The notes: generated by a model not told the origin, from the letters alone. Positions 1 to 10,917 are shown, counted from the first letter of the stretch. The stretch is 64,000 nt of DNA from Euglena gracilis (GCA_039621445.1 CP154956.1:8493443-8557442), one strand, 5' to 3'. Made by a program: numbers and translations.

Positions 1-2979
1 GTTACCAACGCGTTCGAGAATTTCACAGGGCCCGAGCCAGAGGGGGTCTAGCTTGGAAGCTTGCATACGGATTCGGCTATTCCGAACCCATACGCGATCA
101 CCAGCACTATAGCCAGGTGATTTGAATTCTTGTAAAAATTTATTTCTCTTTTGAGAATGGATATCAGTAATGCGTTTCTGAACAGTAGTTCTGAGAGACT
201 CTACCTCAGAGAACCATGTCTCACAGGTTACGCTACTTCGAGCTGGTCTCTCTGATGGTATATCACCAATTGCTGGGGGGTCTCGCCCAAAAACAATTTT
301 ATATGGGGAGTGGGGTAAAACTAAACCCGGTAGGGTGTTTATATAAAATACGGACCATGGCAAAACCTGGACCCAGGCCTGGCGCGAATCAGCCAGTTGA
401 AGACGGAGCATATTTACAACAGCTTTCACTGCTGCCTCGGCGCGGCCATTGCCCTTCGGGCGATATATAATGGAAAAATGCTGTTCGATTCCCAGTAAAC
501 CACATAGGGTTGTGAAGAATCGAGAGGAGATCAAATGATCTTGATCACTGACAATCTCATTCGGTAAGCCCATTAGGCATATGCACTTCTCCATAAATAT
601 CTGCGCTAAAATTTGCGCGGTCAACCCTGCCTTTTGGCATGGAATGGCTACTATGTACACACTCAGCCTACAGACGACAACAAAAACATAATCGTAAATT
701 TTGCCGTCTGATCCTTTGCAAGGTTCTAATTCCAGAAAATCCATGCAGAGGGACGTAAAAATGTCAGGGGGTACGGGGAAAAAGTCCAGCGTACCAGGGG
801 GGGTACCTCTGCGCGGTTTTACCGCTTGACAAATTTGGCACCGTTGCGAAATTTGCAAGCAGCGCGAATGCAAATCGTTTTCTTTCAGGGTTGTACAGTA
901 CCTGCGACCCACCAAAGAAAGAAGTTTGGGGGCCCCAGGGTGACCTTGGTTGTGATAACACAAAAGTACTTCATCAACCAAGTCACGGGGTATACAATAT
1001 TTATATCCCGCATCATCGCGGTAAACCAACCGTAAAGGGGAAAGGGAATAATTATGTACAACCTCGCCATTGCGCAGTCTGTGCACTATCGTGCTATATA
1101 CAGGGTCATGGGAATAATCCCATTCGCGAAAGAAGAGGGGGGAAGGAGATTCAGATCGCGTAATGCGACGGGGACCAGGTGTGCGGCCTCGCCGCCTTCT
1201 CCCCCGTATAGGAGAGACTGGCAACGAACGAAAAATCGATGAAACGGGAAAAGAATCCAACATATCGTCGGCTGCGTCATATCGACGTGCGAATTCATCA
1301 GCCTCTTGGCTTCCATGAAAGGTGGCATCACCTTCATCCGGGTTACCGGGGTAATGCCAGGGTGCTCGACTGAGCGGGTCTGCTACTTTTTGTGTATGGC
1401 CAGGGGTATATACAACCACTAGGTTGAACTGGCTCAAAAATTCATGCCATCGGCATCTTCGGCCTACGGATGACATGGCTTTGTTCAGATCCTCGGTATA
1501 CCAGTGTTGAAGACTCTCATGGTCAGTCAACACCAATATTTGCACCAAGGAGCTGGCGACCCAGCTACGGAATGTTTGCAAAATAAGTACGATTGCGTAC
1601 GTTTCCTTCTCACGGATACTCCATTTGACTTGGCCTTTGCCATCTTCACCTTGTAGCTTTCTACTGAAGAATGCTACAGGGCGTAATTCGTTAGCCGCGT
1701 TATGCTGGCTTAGAACACCGCCTACAGCATAATCGCTGCTATCGACTTCTAGCACATAAGGCTTGTAGGGATCCGCGATGTCGAGTACGACATTTTCAAG
1801 CATTAGCTTTTTAATGCTCTCTAGAGCTTCACGCATATCTGCGTCCCATTTGATTTTGGTATTCTCGGGTGCGCGATTTTTGAGTTGCCTCGATAGAGGT
1901 ACCGCGATTTTCGCGAAATCTTTCATGTAAATCGCGTAATATTGGGCTAATCCCAAAAATCCTTTCAAATGGGTGATGGTCTTGATGACCTCAGGTGTCC
2001 ATTTCTTAATGGCCTCTAGTTTGCTAGGCGCCGCTCGGCGTTGGCCATTATTGAGAATGTGACCGCAAAACTTTATCGTTTCGCGAAATAAGTGCATTTT
2101 GGCACCTTTGACAAAAAGTCTTTGTTTGAGAAATGCGGCTAATACCGCGCGAACATCACGATAGTGAATGTCGAGAATATTCTCGTGTGTATTCGCTGAA
2201 GGAGGGGGGGTACCAACCAAAACATCATCAATGTATACCAGCGCAAACGGTAAATCCCGTAAGACCCATTGGATCATGCGCTGAAACATTGCTGGTCCAT
2301 TCTTAACACCCATTGGTAAAACCGTCCATTGGTAAACACCTTTGGATGTTACAAAAGCCGTATAGGCTTGCGAATCGGGATCCAGATGCATTTGGTGGAA
2401 ACCATCCTCCAGGTCGAAAATTGACCATAAGCGGTTATCCGCTTGTTTTGTGATGAGGTCCTCTAGGAGAGGTAACGGGAATGTGTCATCCTTAGGCTGT
2501 GAATTTAGGTACCGATAATCCAGTACCAGCCTCCACTTTTTCTGACCGGATGGGTCTGGGGGCTTAGGAACCACAAAAGCTTGGGAGGTCCATTCACTCT
2601 TGGAAGGGATGATCCACTTCCGCTCTATGAGCTTTTCAATCATTTCATTGAGAGCTATCTCTCTTTCTCCGGAACAACGGAAAAATTTCCGATGCATTGG
2701 GTTTGCGCCTTCCTAAAGCTCAATCTTACAAACACCAAAAGGTCCGCGGATAGCGGGATCTATATCACAAGCGTAAACAGGATTTTCCAAAACACCAGAA
2801 AATTCGCGACTGATGCGCTTACAAAATTCTGCTGAATTGGGGTGCTGTCCTGCACTTTCAATGACAGCGGAAACCTGTTTATGGGTCATATCGACCATAG
2901 GGAGTTCCGAACGGTGATGCCTATCGGCATCATAGACAAAAGCCGTATCGGCTCCCACATAGTCGGTATGATCCAACAC
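1..2979 (-). CDS. pol: Pol: reverse transcriptase, RNase H and integrase (open at window edge)
   Basis: One frame runs from about 2979 to base 1, with a single in-frame TAG at 2713-2715 ahead of the RT core. The RT fingers and palm lie at about 2670-1900; motifs include WTVLPMGVKNGP and the catalytic YIDD at 2227-2238. RNase H follows at about 1750-1300, beginning with LEVDSSDYAVGGVLSQ and with a TDHESLQ motif. Integrase starts near 980 with a zinc finger (YHNQGHPG, then CQIC at about 829-840). Its catalytic triad is DFLE (about 740), VSDQDH (about 548) and the Glu of GRAEAA (about 437). A GPY/F-like LWLGPCEI lies near base 30. The product would copy element RNA and insert the cDNA. The domain set and order are typical of Ty3/gypsy; the clade was not determined. 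Confidence 0.92.
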
Positions 2980-2987
2980 ACTAACAT

Positions 2988-3365
2988 TCAGGGGGGAGAT
3001 TGAGAAACATGGAAAGCATCAAAGAAACAAACACGGAAAATGATTTCTTGAAAAGGTGGTAATACCACTCCACAGAAATCCTCGAATAGAGGAACATCGT
3101 TTGGAACATCATCATCCCACCAAAAAAATGTGACATAAGTAAAATTTTGAAACCATTCCGCTTCGGGATTCACAGGAACAAGTCATGCGCCTCGCGCTTG
3201 ATCCTTGAAAATCTTATCTACAACAAGCGGGATAAGTTTCAGGGGGGGATGTATCCATAGGATAGTGTCTCCCCAAAACATATCAAAAGCGTTAGAATGT
3301 TGCGACCAATGTCGCGGTAGTCGCGAATGCGAGTTGGAGGAGAATGCATCAATTTCCAAGGTCAA
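2988..3365 (-). CDS. Dam-like (N6-adenine methyltransferase-like) segment ahead of RT, broken
   Basis: Two same-frame stretches (3365-3183 and 3173-2988) are separated by a TGA at 3183-3185. The first reads DAFSSNSHSRLPRHWSQHSN, then WIHPPLKLIPLVVDKI; the second begins VPVNPEAEWFQ. This pattern (D-F/M-x..N..LPR/FxS, then x-PPxxxIPxxxxKI, then a PxW-like strand) resembles the Dam-like domain of DIRS-type elements, including the one at 13.8-14.1 kb here. The expected (N/D)PP(W/Y/F) catalytic tetrad is HPPL, so activity is doubtful. Position between protease and RT is unusual for Ty3/gypsy elements I know. The homology call is my inference from motif spacing only. Confidence 0.45.
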
Positions 3366-3442
3366 ATCAAATTAATCCGCCATATCGGCGATTTTTGAAA
3401 ACCAATGTTTCAAATTCGATATTGACCAAATTGAAAAGCATT

Positions 3443-4507
3443 CTAGGTATCCTTGGTGTACTTGGAGATCTGCTCAACATCCTGAAGGGGGGGAACACGC
3501 TGTAACACAGAACAACGGAATTGTGAATCATCCACACACATGTCCATAGGACTCGATCTAGGTGGGGCATGGGTGGGTTGGGCATATACCCAGTCATCGG
3601 TGATGCGCGAGAGCGCGGAATGCGTGATATGCGCGGGATTCGCACTATGTGCGGCAAGCGCGATATGCGCGGGATTCGCACTATGTGCGGGAAGCGCGAT
3701 ATGCGCGGGGGTGTTGGAGAGCGCCATAGGCGCATAGGGAGCGCTATGCGCAAATCCAAAGAGGGAGGCTATGCCTTTGCACTGTAGTGCTTGACTCACT
3801 TTCGCGAATTGCGAAAAACTGCCAAGTGTATTTGTGGGCTGTGAATAACTACCAAGCGTACTGATGGGTGTATAACCCATGGTACCAAGGCTGTGTACCT
3901 TTTGGTTATCTATTAAATCCGTACCAAGTGTAGAGGTACCACTACCAAGTGAAGGGGGGGAAAAATTCCCGGTTGCGGGATCCAATCGGATTAGTTTGGA
4001 TGTTTCAACTACACATCCCCAATCAAAATCATGGTAAGCGGAAATTCTCCGACAGTGAGCGCATTGGTAGGAGGGTTGGTGCATGTGGTGCGCGTTTGTG
4101 TGGGTGTCAGTGCATAAGTTGGTGTCGGTTGGGGTAGCTGCTGGGGGGTGTACAGGGGTGTCTGAAATCGACACACCTGGTGGAAAACGAAAAAGTTGTG
4201 CAGCTGGGCGGCTACTCGACACCGTTATAACTTCAGGCCTTTGGGCTTTCGCCTGGGAACCCAGCGAAACGTGCGGGGTTAAGCTACTGGCTTTCCCGAC
4301 CGCATGGGAAACGAGCGGTAAAAGTGCGGTGGGTAGGGGGGCAGCTTTCTCTTTACCCCTAGGGTAGGGAACGGTGTTTTCGGTTGTGGAAAACGTTGTG
4401 GAAATGCGGGGGGACATCCTGGGGGATGTCACGGGGAACAAGTTCGGGGGTGTGGTGTGTGTGCGGGGGGTAGTGCGCAAACCGTGCGAAGGACAATCCA
4501 CCACCAA
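3443..4507 (-). CDS. Element-encoded linker region between protease and RT, low complexity
   Basis: An open frame of 354 codons overlaps the end of the protease frame and continues the element. It is rich in Pro, Thr, Ser and His. A short stretch near codon 165 reads AYHDFDWGCVVETSKLIRLD and may be part of a folded segment. Further on, an Ala/His/Ser/Asn/Pro repeat is encoded by a short tandem DNA repeat at about 3600-3720. No catalytic motif is visible. It is probably a spacer of the polyprotein. The frame differs from both protease and RT, and C/G runs lie near both frame changes. Confidence 0.5.
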   Translation of the reverse strand: MVVDCPSHGLRTTPRTHTTPPNLFPVTSPRMSPRISTTFSTTENTVPYPRGKEKAAPLPTALLPLVSHAVGKASSLTPHVSLGSQAKAQRPEVITVSSSRPAAQLFRFPPGVSISDTPVHPPAATPTDTNLCTDTHTNAHHMHQPSYQCAHCRRISAYHDFDWGCVVETSKLIRLDPATGNFSPPSLGSGTSTLGTDLIDNQKVHSLGTMGYTPISTLGSYSQPTNTLGSFSQFAKVSQALQCKGIASLFGFAHSAPYAPMALSNTPAHIALPAHSANPAHIALAAHSANPAHITHSALSRITDDWVYAQPTHAPPRSSPMDMCVDDSQFRCSVLQRVPPLQDVEQISKYTKDT

Positions 4508-4991
4508 TCGGTGTTGCCGGAGGAACGGAAAACCGAGTATGACATCTGACCCGGCGATATTCGCCTCGAATGCCCAAGTACCCAGAAAATTTTGGAATTG
4601 TGGGGTGTGTGTGGTGCTTCGGGATAATGGGGAGGACTATGTCCAAAATGCATCCCAAGTCACCACCGCACATGGGGCTGTTGTCAGCGGTCATAATTTT
4701 GATGGGATTCTTGGCATGAACCAAGAGGGGGGTGGGTATAAGTCCTTTGCGGAAAAGAAGGGGGATTCGACACCCTGTGTCGACTAAAATTTTGGCTTGT
4801 GCACAGAAATTTTGAGTTTTGATTTTCGCTTGGACCAAAAGTTCCATGGGGGGTACGCAAAGCGAAGGGTCGGGTGTAAAATTGTTGTTGCGCCAACTGT
4901 TCCATGACCCTTGGCTTACTTTGCTCAACATTCCAAGCAAAAATTTGGCGCGGGGAGTGGGGGACCCGAAAATTTTCCGGGTACCGACCAA
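4359..4991 (-). CDS. Retroviral-type aspartic protease
   Basis: The frame carries KILVDTGCRIPLLF at about 4756-4795, the (I/L)(V)DTG active-site signature of retropepsin-like proteases, followed about 20 residues later by IKIMTADNS and a hydrophobic ILDIVLPII strand. It would cleave the Gag-Pol precursor. It lies in a different frame from the zinc-knuckle frame upstream. A C-rich stretch at about 5005-5020 lies between them and could hold a lost or gained base, or be a programmed shift site. The C-terminal part of this frame is low-complexity and probably reads the wrong frame after the domain ends. Confidence 0.82.
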   Translation of the reverse strand: MVGTRKIFGSPTPRAKFLLGMLSKVSQGSWNSWRNNNFTPDPSLCVPPMELLVQAKIKTQNFCAQAKILVDTGCRIPLLFRKGLIPTPLLVHAKNPIKIMTADNSPMCGGDLGCILDIVLPIIPKHHTHPTIPKFSGYLGIRGEYRRVRCHTRFSVPPATPIGGGLSFARFAHYPPHTHHTPELVPRDIPQDVPPHFHNVFHNRKHRSLP

Positions 4992-5083
4992 AAAGACCGA
5001 TGGGCAGGGGGGCAGGGGTGATCAGTTCCTACCTCCATCTGTTCATCAGCCCAGAGGTCCGTGCCCTCAGACCTCGGGCTCCC

Positions 5084-5977
5084 CTACTCCATATCGGAGT
5101 CGGCCTTTTGGCCTATGGTGGACTTCCTAGAATAAATTGCGCGTATCGCGCGAATGGCATTCCTGTCTTCCACCAACTCATCCTCGGTGCTCTCATCCCC
5201 CTCCCTGCCCGAAGCCAGGTCTTTTTCCTCGATAGAGGATATTTTGAAACCAACCCGCTGCCTATTGGCAGAACCGCGATTGGAATCGCGACGACCATGG
5301 CTAGGGCGGGGAGAGCGGGAACGGGGGCACTTGGATGAATGGTGGTCTTTAGACCCACAAAGGGAACAACGGGTTCGCGATTGCGATTGCCTTTTGGCAT
5401 CATAGCGACGCGGGGAGCGGTTATCCGCTCGACCGCGGTCGGATCGCGAAGAGGATGACCCACTTCGCGACCGAGATCGCGAAGAATCGCGATTGGCATC
5501 CCGATTGCGGGTAGGGGGGCGGGGGTACCGACCATGCGGTATGAAACCACGTCCGCTATTGCGGTGGGGTGAACGGGAATGCGGTCTTCCATCACCCGAT
5601 CGGTATCCCGACCGCTGCGAATGCGCAGATCGTGAGGAACGCGAACTCCAGGAAGAGAGGGATCCTCGGGGGCTCTTACTGCGCTTTCGTGCTTGGGGGT
5701 TCGGACATTCGCGAGACATATGTCCCGGTTGATTACACAAAAAGCACACTTTGTCCGAAACTTGGTCAGAAGAGCGCGAATAGCGCGGTTTTGATTCCCG
5801 TGTCGGGGATTTGGGGTTTGAGCGCGGATAGCGCGTTTTGGAATCACTCGATGGTGATTTTGGTGATTTTGGGGAAGTAGTCCTTTGGACTGCATGGACT
5901 GAACCGGTGGGTACACCCGCGGTAGGGTGGTGGTGATATGCCGATTCAATCTGTCCCAGAAGTTGTAATAACTTCAT
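5084..5977 (-). CDS. Nucleocapsid-like protein with two CCHC zinc knuckles
   Basis: The frame opens at an ATG (5977-5975), 35 bases past the gag stop, and ends at a TAG at 5084. It has two C-x2-C-x4-H-x4-C knuckles: CFLCNQPGHMSREC (residues 78-91) and CSLCGSKDHHSSKC (near residue 205). They sit in a highly basic Arg/Ser-rich protein, as expected for a nucleocapsid that packages element RNA. The Arg/Ser dipeptides also resemble splicing-factor tails, but this is probably just RNA-binding basic sequence. It is the 5' part of the pol frame or the 3' part of gag; the gag stop upstream is TGA (6012-6014). Confidence 0.8.
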   Translation of the reverse strand: MKLLQLLGQIESAYHHHPTAGVPTGSVHAVQRTTSPKSPKSPSSDSKTRYPRSNPKSPTRESKPRYSRSSDQVSDKVCFLCNQPGHMSRECPNPQARKRSKSPRGSLSSWSSRSSRSAHSQRSGYRSGDGRPHSRSPHRNSGRGFIPHGRYPRPPTRNRDANRDSSRSRSRSGSSSSRSDRGRADNRSPRRYDAKRQSQSRTRCSLCGSKDHHSSKCPRSRSPRPSHGRRDSNRGSANRQRVGFKISSIEEKDLASGREGDESTEDELVEDRNAIRAIRAIYSRKSTIGQKADSDME

Positions 5978-6011
5978 TTGTTTGGAGTATAATTACATCT
6001 CTCATCGAGAG

Positions 6012-8827
6012 TCAAAATGTGTCCCGCGAGTTCCTCGCGGTGAATTTCCTTGATGATTTGGGGATATAGCGCAGTAATACCGCCTCAAATTGTTCTTTGA
6101 TTTGCTTTTCCCCTAACTCATCAACCTCGGCTGCTAATGCAAGCCACTTGGAGTACCACAAGTCTATCGACTTCCATTTGCGGTCCGGGGGGTGAATTGG
6201 CGCCATTTGTTCCAGACTGGTTCTGGAAACCAAACTGGAGCATGAAGAAGCATATTGCTCGACCAATTCCTCAAAAGAAATGCGCCTGCCAATGACCAAT
6301 TGTCTGGCGCGTTCTTTTTCATCCCTTGGGAGGCAATCGATGAATTCCATCTTGATTACCTCGGGGTTGTCATCTTGGGTGGGTCCCTTCAAGTCCCAAT
6401 AATATTCCCAATCGCGGAAAAATTGTTTCCATGTGGTGGGGTCACCGTCCCATTGGGGCTTCACCTTGTTCGCTATCGCGATGGTGCCTTTGAAATCTTT
6501 CTGAGAAACCCGTGGCCCTTCGGTGGTATTCCAGGGGTGTGGGCCCGGGCACGAAATAGTCTCATGTGCAGGTACTCCGGTGGTTGCACCAAGGGTATTG
6601 TTCGGGTTATTTTGCGAATGCGCATGGAACATACCACTTAGTGTACCATAGGTACCATGCAAATTAGGGGAATCGCGATTGCGCGAATGGTGATGCGGTT
6701 GCACATGTGGGGGTGAGGTATCACATGGTTGCACCATTGGTGCTACTAAGCGAATTTGGGAGGTATGACCAATACCCGGTGTGGGGGTGCGGATCATACC
6801 ACGAATAAGTTCGGATTCCCGAATCTCTTGATTTAAGAGGGGGGTGGGTCTGGTTTTCGCTGGAAAACCCGACTCATCATCCGAAAACTCGTCCATTGGG
6901 ACTGGTAATGCTGGTCGGGGAACCACCGCATGAGCGGAAATGCGATTTGGTGGCAATGTGCCTGTGGACTCGGGAATTGGTGCGCGAATAGCGCTTTTGG
7001 AGCTGGTAGATGCGGCAAGTGTGCCAACCATACCCGATTGCGCGTTTTGGTGGATGGAACGCATTTGTGCGTGAAGTTGGTCCAAATTTGTTGCAAATTC
7101 ATGCACACTTTGCTCCAAATGGTCAACAACCTGCCAATTGTCGGTTATCCGACCCACATCCTCCTGCGAACGCTTAATCCGCCAACGGTATGAGGGTAGT
7201 TCATCCAAAAGCGGGATTTTGTCAGAAATTGACTGAAAATCGTGTGAAATCACACCAAACCCAGTGTCCAATTCCTGTGCTCTTGTCACCAAAGTGCGCA
7301 TCGCACTGGAGATGGCCTCCAATTGTGGAGATGGCTTGGTGAGTTGGTCCGAATGCGGACTTTTGACTTTTTCAGCCATTGGCTGTTCCATCAAGACAGA
7401 AACTTGCGCGGATAGCACGGTAATGTCATTTTGCAGTTTTGTGGCATCCTGTTTCACCGTTTTCTCGGTGTTCATAAGACTGTCACAAAATCCTTGCATG
7501 ATTTGGTGATTTTCCGCGCGCATTTCAGCGCAAATCTTGTCCAAGTGTGTTTTTGGGAGTGTGGGGGTAGGTGTTGGAACGGCAATGTGCCTTGGGGTGG
7601 TGATTGCACCAGAAGCATTTTTGTGCTCATTTCTTGCATGCGTTTGTGCAAATCCGCTATCGCGGTGTGAATGCCGGTAACATCCGGGATTCTACCAGCT
7701 ACTTCCGCATAGCGGGTGTGCAACTTAGTCAATGAGGCTTCAATGTTACCAACATCCTGTTGTAACTGTTTGTGCAAATCGGACATGGTGGCCTTGAGTC
7801 CACTAATATCCGGCGTTGGTGCACGGGTTGCCGCATTGCGGTTTTGCAAATCCGTAATTGCGGTTCGGAATTCCATTGCGTCATTTTGCCACTGTTGTTG
7901 CAAATTCTCAATCCTACTCGCGATATTCGCGATTTGGGTGTGAAAACGTGCAATTTCAACGGGAATCTCACCACAATGGCAAGATTTCTGCTCCAATCGG
8001 GAAAGTCTTTCCTCCAATTGTTGCACATACGTGCGGGGGGCAAAACTTTCATTGGCTTGGGCAGAAAAGTGGGCAAAATTCGCGGAATCACCGCTCAATT
8101 GGAAAATGCGCTGTTGCGCTTCCTGAAATGCCGTTGCAAGTGTGGAGAATTGCTCCGTGGTAATAAATTGTCCCAAATCGGGATTTTTGATGGGAGGCTC
8201 ATGCAACTTTTGCTGCAATTGTGGAAAAATTGCCGTAATTGGCTCCAAATGATGGGACAAAGCTTGCAAACTATGTTGCATGTTGGAGAAAATCGCATCA
8301 TTGCTGGATTGTGTTTCACACATGGCTTCACTCACTTTTTGGAAGTGTTGTGGCAAATATGCCCGCAAATGTGTGTCTAAACCTTGACGCAAAGTTGCGA
8401 GATCCACATTGGTGGGTTGAAAATTTGTTTGGCAATATTGACCAACATCACGCACCTAACTCCAAAGGTAATTCAGCTTGTGTTCTACAACCTTTTGGTT
8501 GTTTTCATCAAAATCCAAAACCTTGTTAAGTGTCATAGCGCAATCCGCTACACAAGTGTGGACATGGGAAATTTGCCGCGTTAGCGGGTGGTCCACTGGA
8601 AGATTTGCGACTATGCGCTGAATCACGGTGATGGGTTGAGGGGAAATATTTTCCAACTCTTCCGCATCACTGCTCATGGACTCTGTGGGACTTGTATAAG
8701 CCGGAACTGTCAAACGCATCTCCGGATGCCATGGCAATGCCGGAAAAGAACCCGTATCGGGTGGTGCGGGCAATTGTCCAATCGGACTTGTGGGGGGAAG
8801 CATAGGGGGGGGGGCTGAAAGAAACAT
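6012..8827 (-). CDS. gag: Gag with long coiled-coil N-terminus, interrupted by TAG and one frameshift
   Basis: Three pieces make one gag: 8827-8456, an in-frame TAG (8456-8458), then 8455 to about 7560 in the same frame, then a shift into the frame 7544-6012. The N-terminal part is helical with repeated units of the type DLxKxxQxxVxxIxxxxxxLHxRYAE, i.e. several coiled-coil repeats. The capsid-like part is near the C-terminus: WDGDPTTWKQFFRDWEYYWD, then ERARQLVIG and LWYSKWLALAAEVDEL, as in retrotransposon gag domains. The shift lies near a run of five C at about 7565. Two diverged plus-strand fragments of this gag occur at 35.3 and 47.1 kb. Confidence 0.82.
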
Positions 8828-9165
8828 GGTGTTTCTAACCCACCCTCATCAAAAATTTGCCGTGGCGTATCCGCCTCAGAGTCAAATGTGCCTATCGGCA
8901 CCAGTGCGAGATCTCGGTGGGGGGAATGGGTGTTAGCCGATCGGCTTTCCAACAAAAAGGGTTGTGCCTGTTGGGCATGGGGCTGCTCTATAGAGCTTGA
9001 CACCGATAGGTGTGGGGATGCCCATTGGGTGGGGGGGGATTACTTGACACAGACACCGATAGGTGTGACACACACGGGGAAGGAGGATTACCTTTGGAAT
9101 GGATCAATGCTTGATTACCCCTATGGGGTTGTGAATGCTCAATAGAGCTGGTCAATGATGCTGCA

Positions 9166-9189
9166 GGTTCAAGTCCTCAAAGTGAACCA
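9166..9189 (-). promoter_or_regulatory. Primer-binding site of the Ty3-like element
   Basis: On the minus strand this begins TGGTTCACTTTGAGG. On the plus strand the same bases look like the 3' end of a tRNA, with a T-loop-like GGTTCAAGTCC and a terminal ACCA. A PBS is the complement of a tRNA 3' end, so this would be where reverse transcription starts. The match appears to extend past the usual 12-18 bases into the T-arm. The tRNA identity was not determined. Confidence 0.7.
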
Positions 9190-9950
9190 ATCAATGCAGC
9201 GTAGTCGATGGGAGTTGTGCTCTGCATTTTTCAGGCAAAAACGCAAAAACCAAGTGTAGGTTGTGGGGTAAAATGCAGAAACAAGTGCAAAGAGAGGGGA
9301 TAGTATAAAAAGTAATCAGAGACCCGAACTCTGAGGTTTGAAGCAGCGTATACTGCGAACTGTCAGAGGACCTGTCCGTGCGTACGGCTTTGGCCGTAAA
9401 CGGCTTGTAGTGCCTGTAGTCGCCTATAGGCGGGGCACCACACGACCGTTTGCGGTCAAAAAGGATCGAAAAACCTAAACTGCTACCAAGTGTACGTCCT
9501 ACCTTATCGCTTTCGCCCTTTGGTGCGCAGAAAAAGATATAAGTAGCAGTAACAAGAAAAATATAAAATAAATATAAAAGCTGTAGTGCACTTTTCCCCA
9601 ATTAAGAGGCAGAGCATAAGACAGAGGAGAAGCCCTATGGGCTACGGAAATCAATGCCAAGTTCTTGGCAGTCCTTTCAGGACTTCAAATCAGAAAAATC
9701 AAACTTGAAACTCAAGTCTTGAATCAAAGACCAGAATGGAATAAAATACCACCTGTGGAGAGGAGAACCAGAATTAGGCTTAGGTATTCCTAATTCAGGC
9801 CGTTGGCCATCTGTAGGAATACCATCTAGCATAGTACTGTGTATGGGGCTCAGAGCTATATCTGGCCGTAGGCTTATACCTACATACACAGTACCATGGC
9901 CTTACGGCTGCCTGGTACACAGTGCACCCTCCCCCCACATGACAGTGGAG
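9190..9950 (-). other. Presumed 5' LTR region of the Ty3-like element and flanking DNA
   Basis: By position this directly precedes the PBS on the minus strand, so at least its right-hand part (about 9190-9600) should be 5' LTR. It contains short AT-rich, promoter-like stretches (for example agatataagtagc near 9536). No partner LTR is in the window, so the boundaries are unsupported. A 136-codon minus frame at 9191-9601 shows no domain and I do not treat it as a gene. Confidence 0.4.
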
Positions 9951-10880
9951 GAGCTGGATTTTGAGACTGGCCCAGCACTCGCTACATCAAGCGAGAAATG
10001 CTTATCGTGCTGTGCTGCTGATTCCAGGTTGGGATACTGTTCGATTTCCCCCCCTCATCAAAAATCAACAATTATTTGGGCCACTTCTGGTGAAAAGTGT
10101 TCCACCTTTTGGGATGCCAAGGAAGCCATTTCCCAGCTTTTGGCCGCTCCCCTGAATTGGGAGAGCAGTCAAGCGGTAAGAGACAGAACAATTTTGTCTC
10201 TGCGTTTGCTGCGTTTACTTCATTTTATGCAGGCCAATAGCTCTACAACGTTTGCAAACAACCCAGTCCGAGGTGGGAACATACTTCCTCATCAAGCTGA
10301 GACGCAAGGGCCAACTGAGGCACTCGGCCTCCCACGACACAGGAAAGGGGAGGAAGGGACCAAGAGGGCGAAGCACAAGAAGATGGTGATCTTCTTGTTG
10401 CCGGCAAGGAAAGCAGGGCCTCACCATCTCGCAGTGCGGAGCCCGAATGGTCAGATTCGAACAATTGATGGCATTGCCGACTGCACTCAGAGGTGTATGC
10501 CCTTCTGCTTTGCTATGTTGGTTGGTGGCTTTGACAGCTTTCCAAGGTGTGCAGGGTGATGCAATGCTCTTGTCTGTAAATTCTCCTTATGCACCTTTGG
10601 CATTCAACAGTTTGTGCAGGAATACCAAAAATTTGTACTCACAATTGTGAGTCCCCAAAGGCATTTTTTTTGAGCTCACAGCACCAGGGGTGCTGCAGTC
10701 AGAATGTCGAAGTCTTTTGGTTTGTCCTCAGAAATGGTGTGTGAATTAGGGGGTTGGAAAAACACAGAGGCTTTTTGCAAAACACTACCTGAGATTTGGT
10801 GAAGCAAAGATTGCTGGAGATTCGTTGGCCAAAAAGTTGGTTGGAAAAGGATTTGGCGTGCACAAAGTCCCATCGAGCCA
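9951..10880 (+). pseudogene. Tyrosine recombinase of a first DIRS-like copy, disrupted
   Basis: Translated pieces line up with the recombinase at 14.3-15.1 kb. HSLHQARNAYRAVLLIPG (about 9970-10030) matches HSLNTARNAYAAVLLLPG, and YFLIKLRRKGQ (about 10280-10310) matches the later IFILLQRKGW. The catalytic H-x-x-R is AHSTRGAAV (HSTR at 10677-10688), followed by GWKNTEAF and then KHYLRFG with the nucleophile Tyr at 10786-10788. It is broken by a block of two repeat modules at about 10317-10455 and by a shift at a T5 run near 10771. It is clearly diverged from the second copy, so it is not a simple tandem duplicate. No RT belonging to it is present. Confidence 0.75.
10317..10455 (+). repeat. DIRS-associated repeat modules x and y
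   Basis: Module x (about 10317-10378) contains cccacgacacagg, then gggaccaagagggcg and aagcacaagaagatgg. Module y (about 10390-10455) contains ccggcaaggaaagcag, then catctcgcagtgcggag and cccgaatggtc. The same modules recur at 11010-11075 (y inverted), 15115-15213 (part of y, then x, both direct) and 15505-15592 (start of y direct, then x inverted). Here they interrupt the recombinase of the first DIRS-like copy. Confidence 0.75.
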
Positions 10881-10917
10881 GAGCGTGGAGCAAGGGTGGT
10901 CCAGCAGTCACGCGCTG

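Larger units (their letters stand above)
1..9190 (-). mobile_element. Ty3/gypsy-like LTR retrotransposon, cut by the left window edge
   Basis: Read on the minus strand, the parts come in Ty3/gypsy order: primer-binding site, leader, gag, zinc knuckles, aspartic protease, reverse transcriptase, RNase H, integrase. The integrase is still open at base 1, so the 3' end and 3' LTR lie outside the window. Domain order (RT and RNase H before integrase) separates it from Ty1/copia. Frame changes and three in-frame TAG codons (8456, 5084, 2713) break the coding region, but every domain is well preserved, so this is either a recently decayed copy or a nearly intact one with sequence errors at homopolymers. 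The 5' LTR should start just above 9190, but its outer edge cannot be fixed without the other LTR. Confidence 0.92.
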
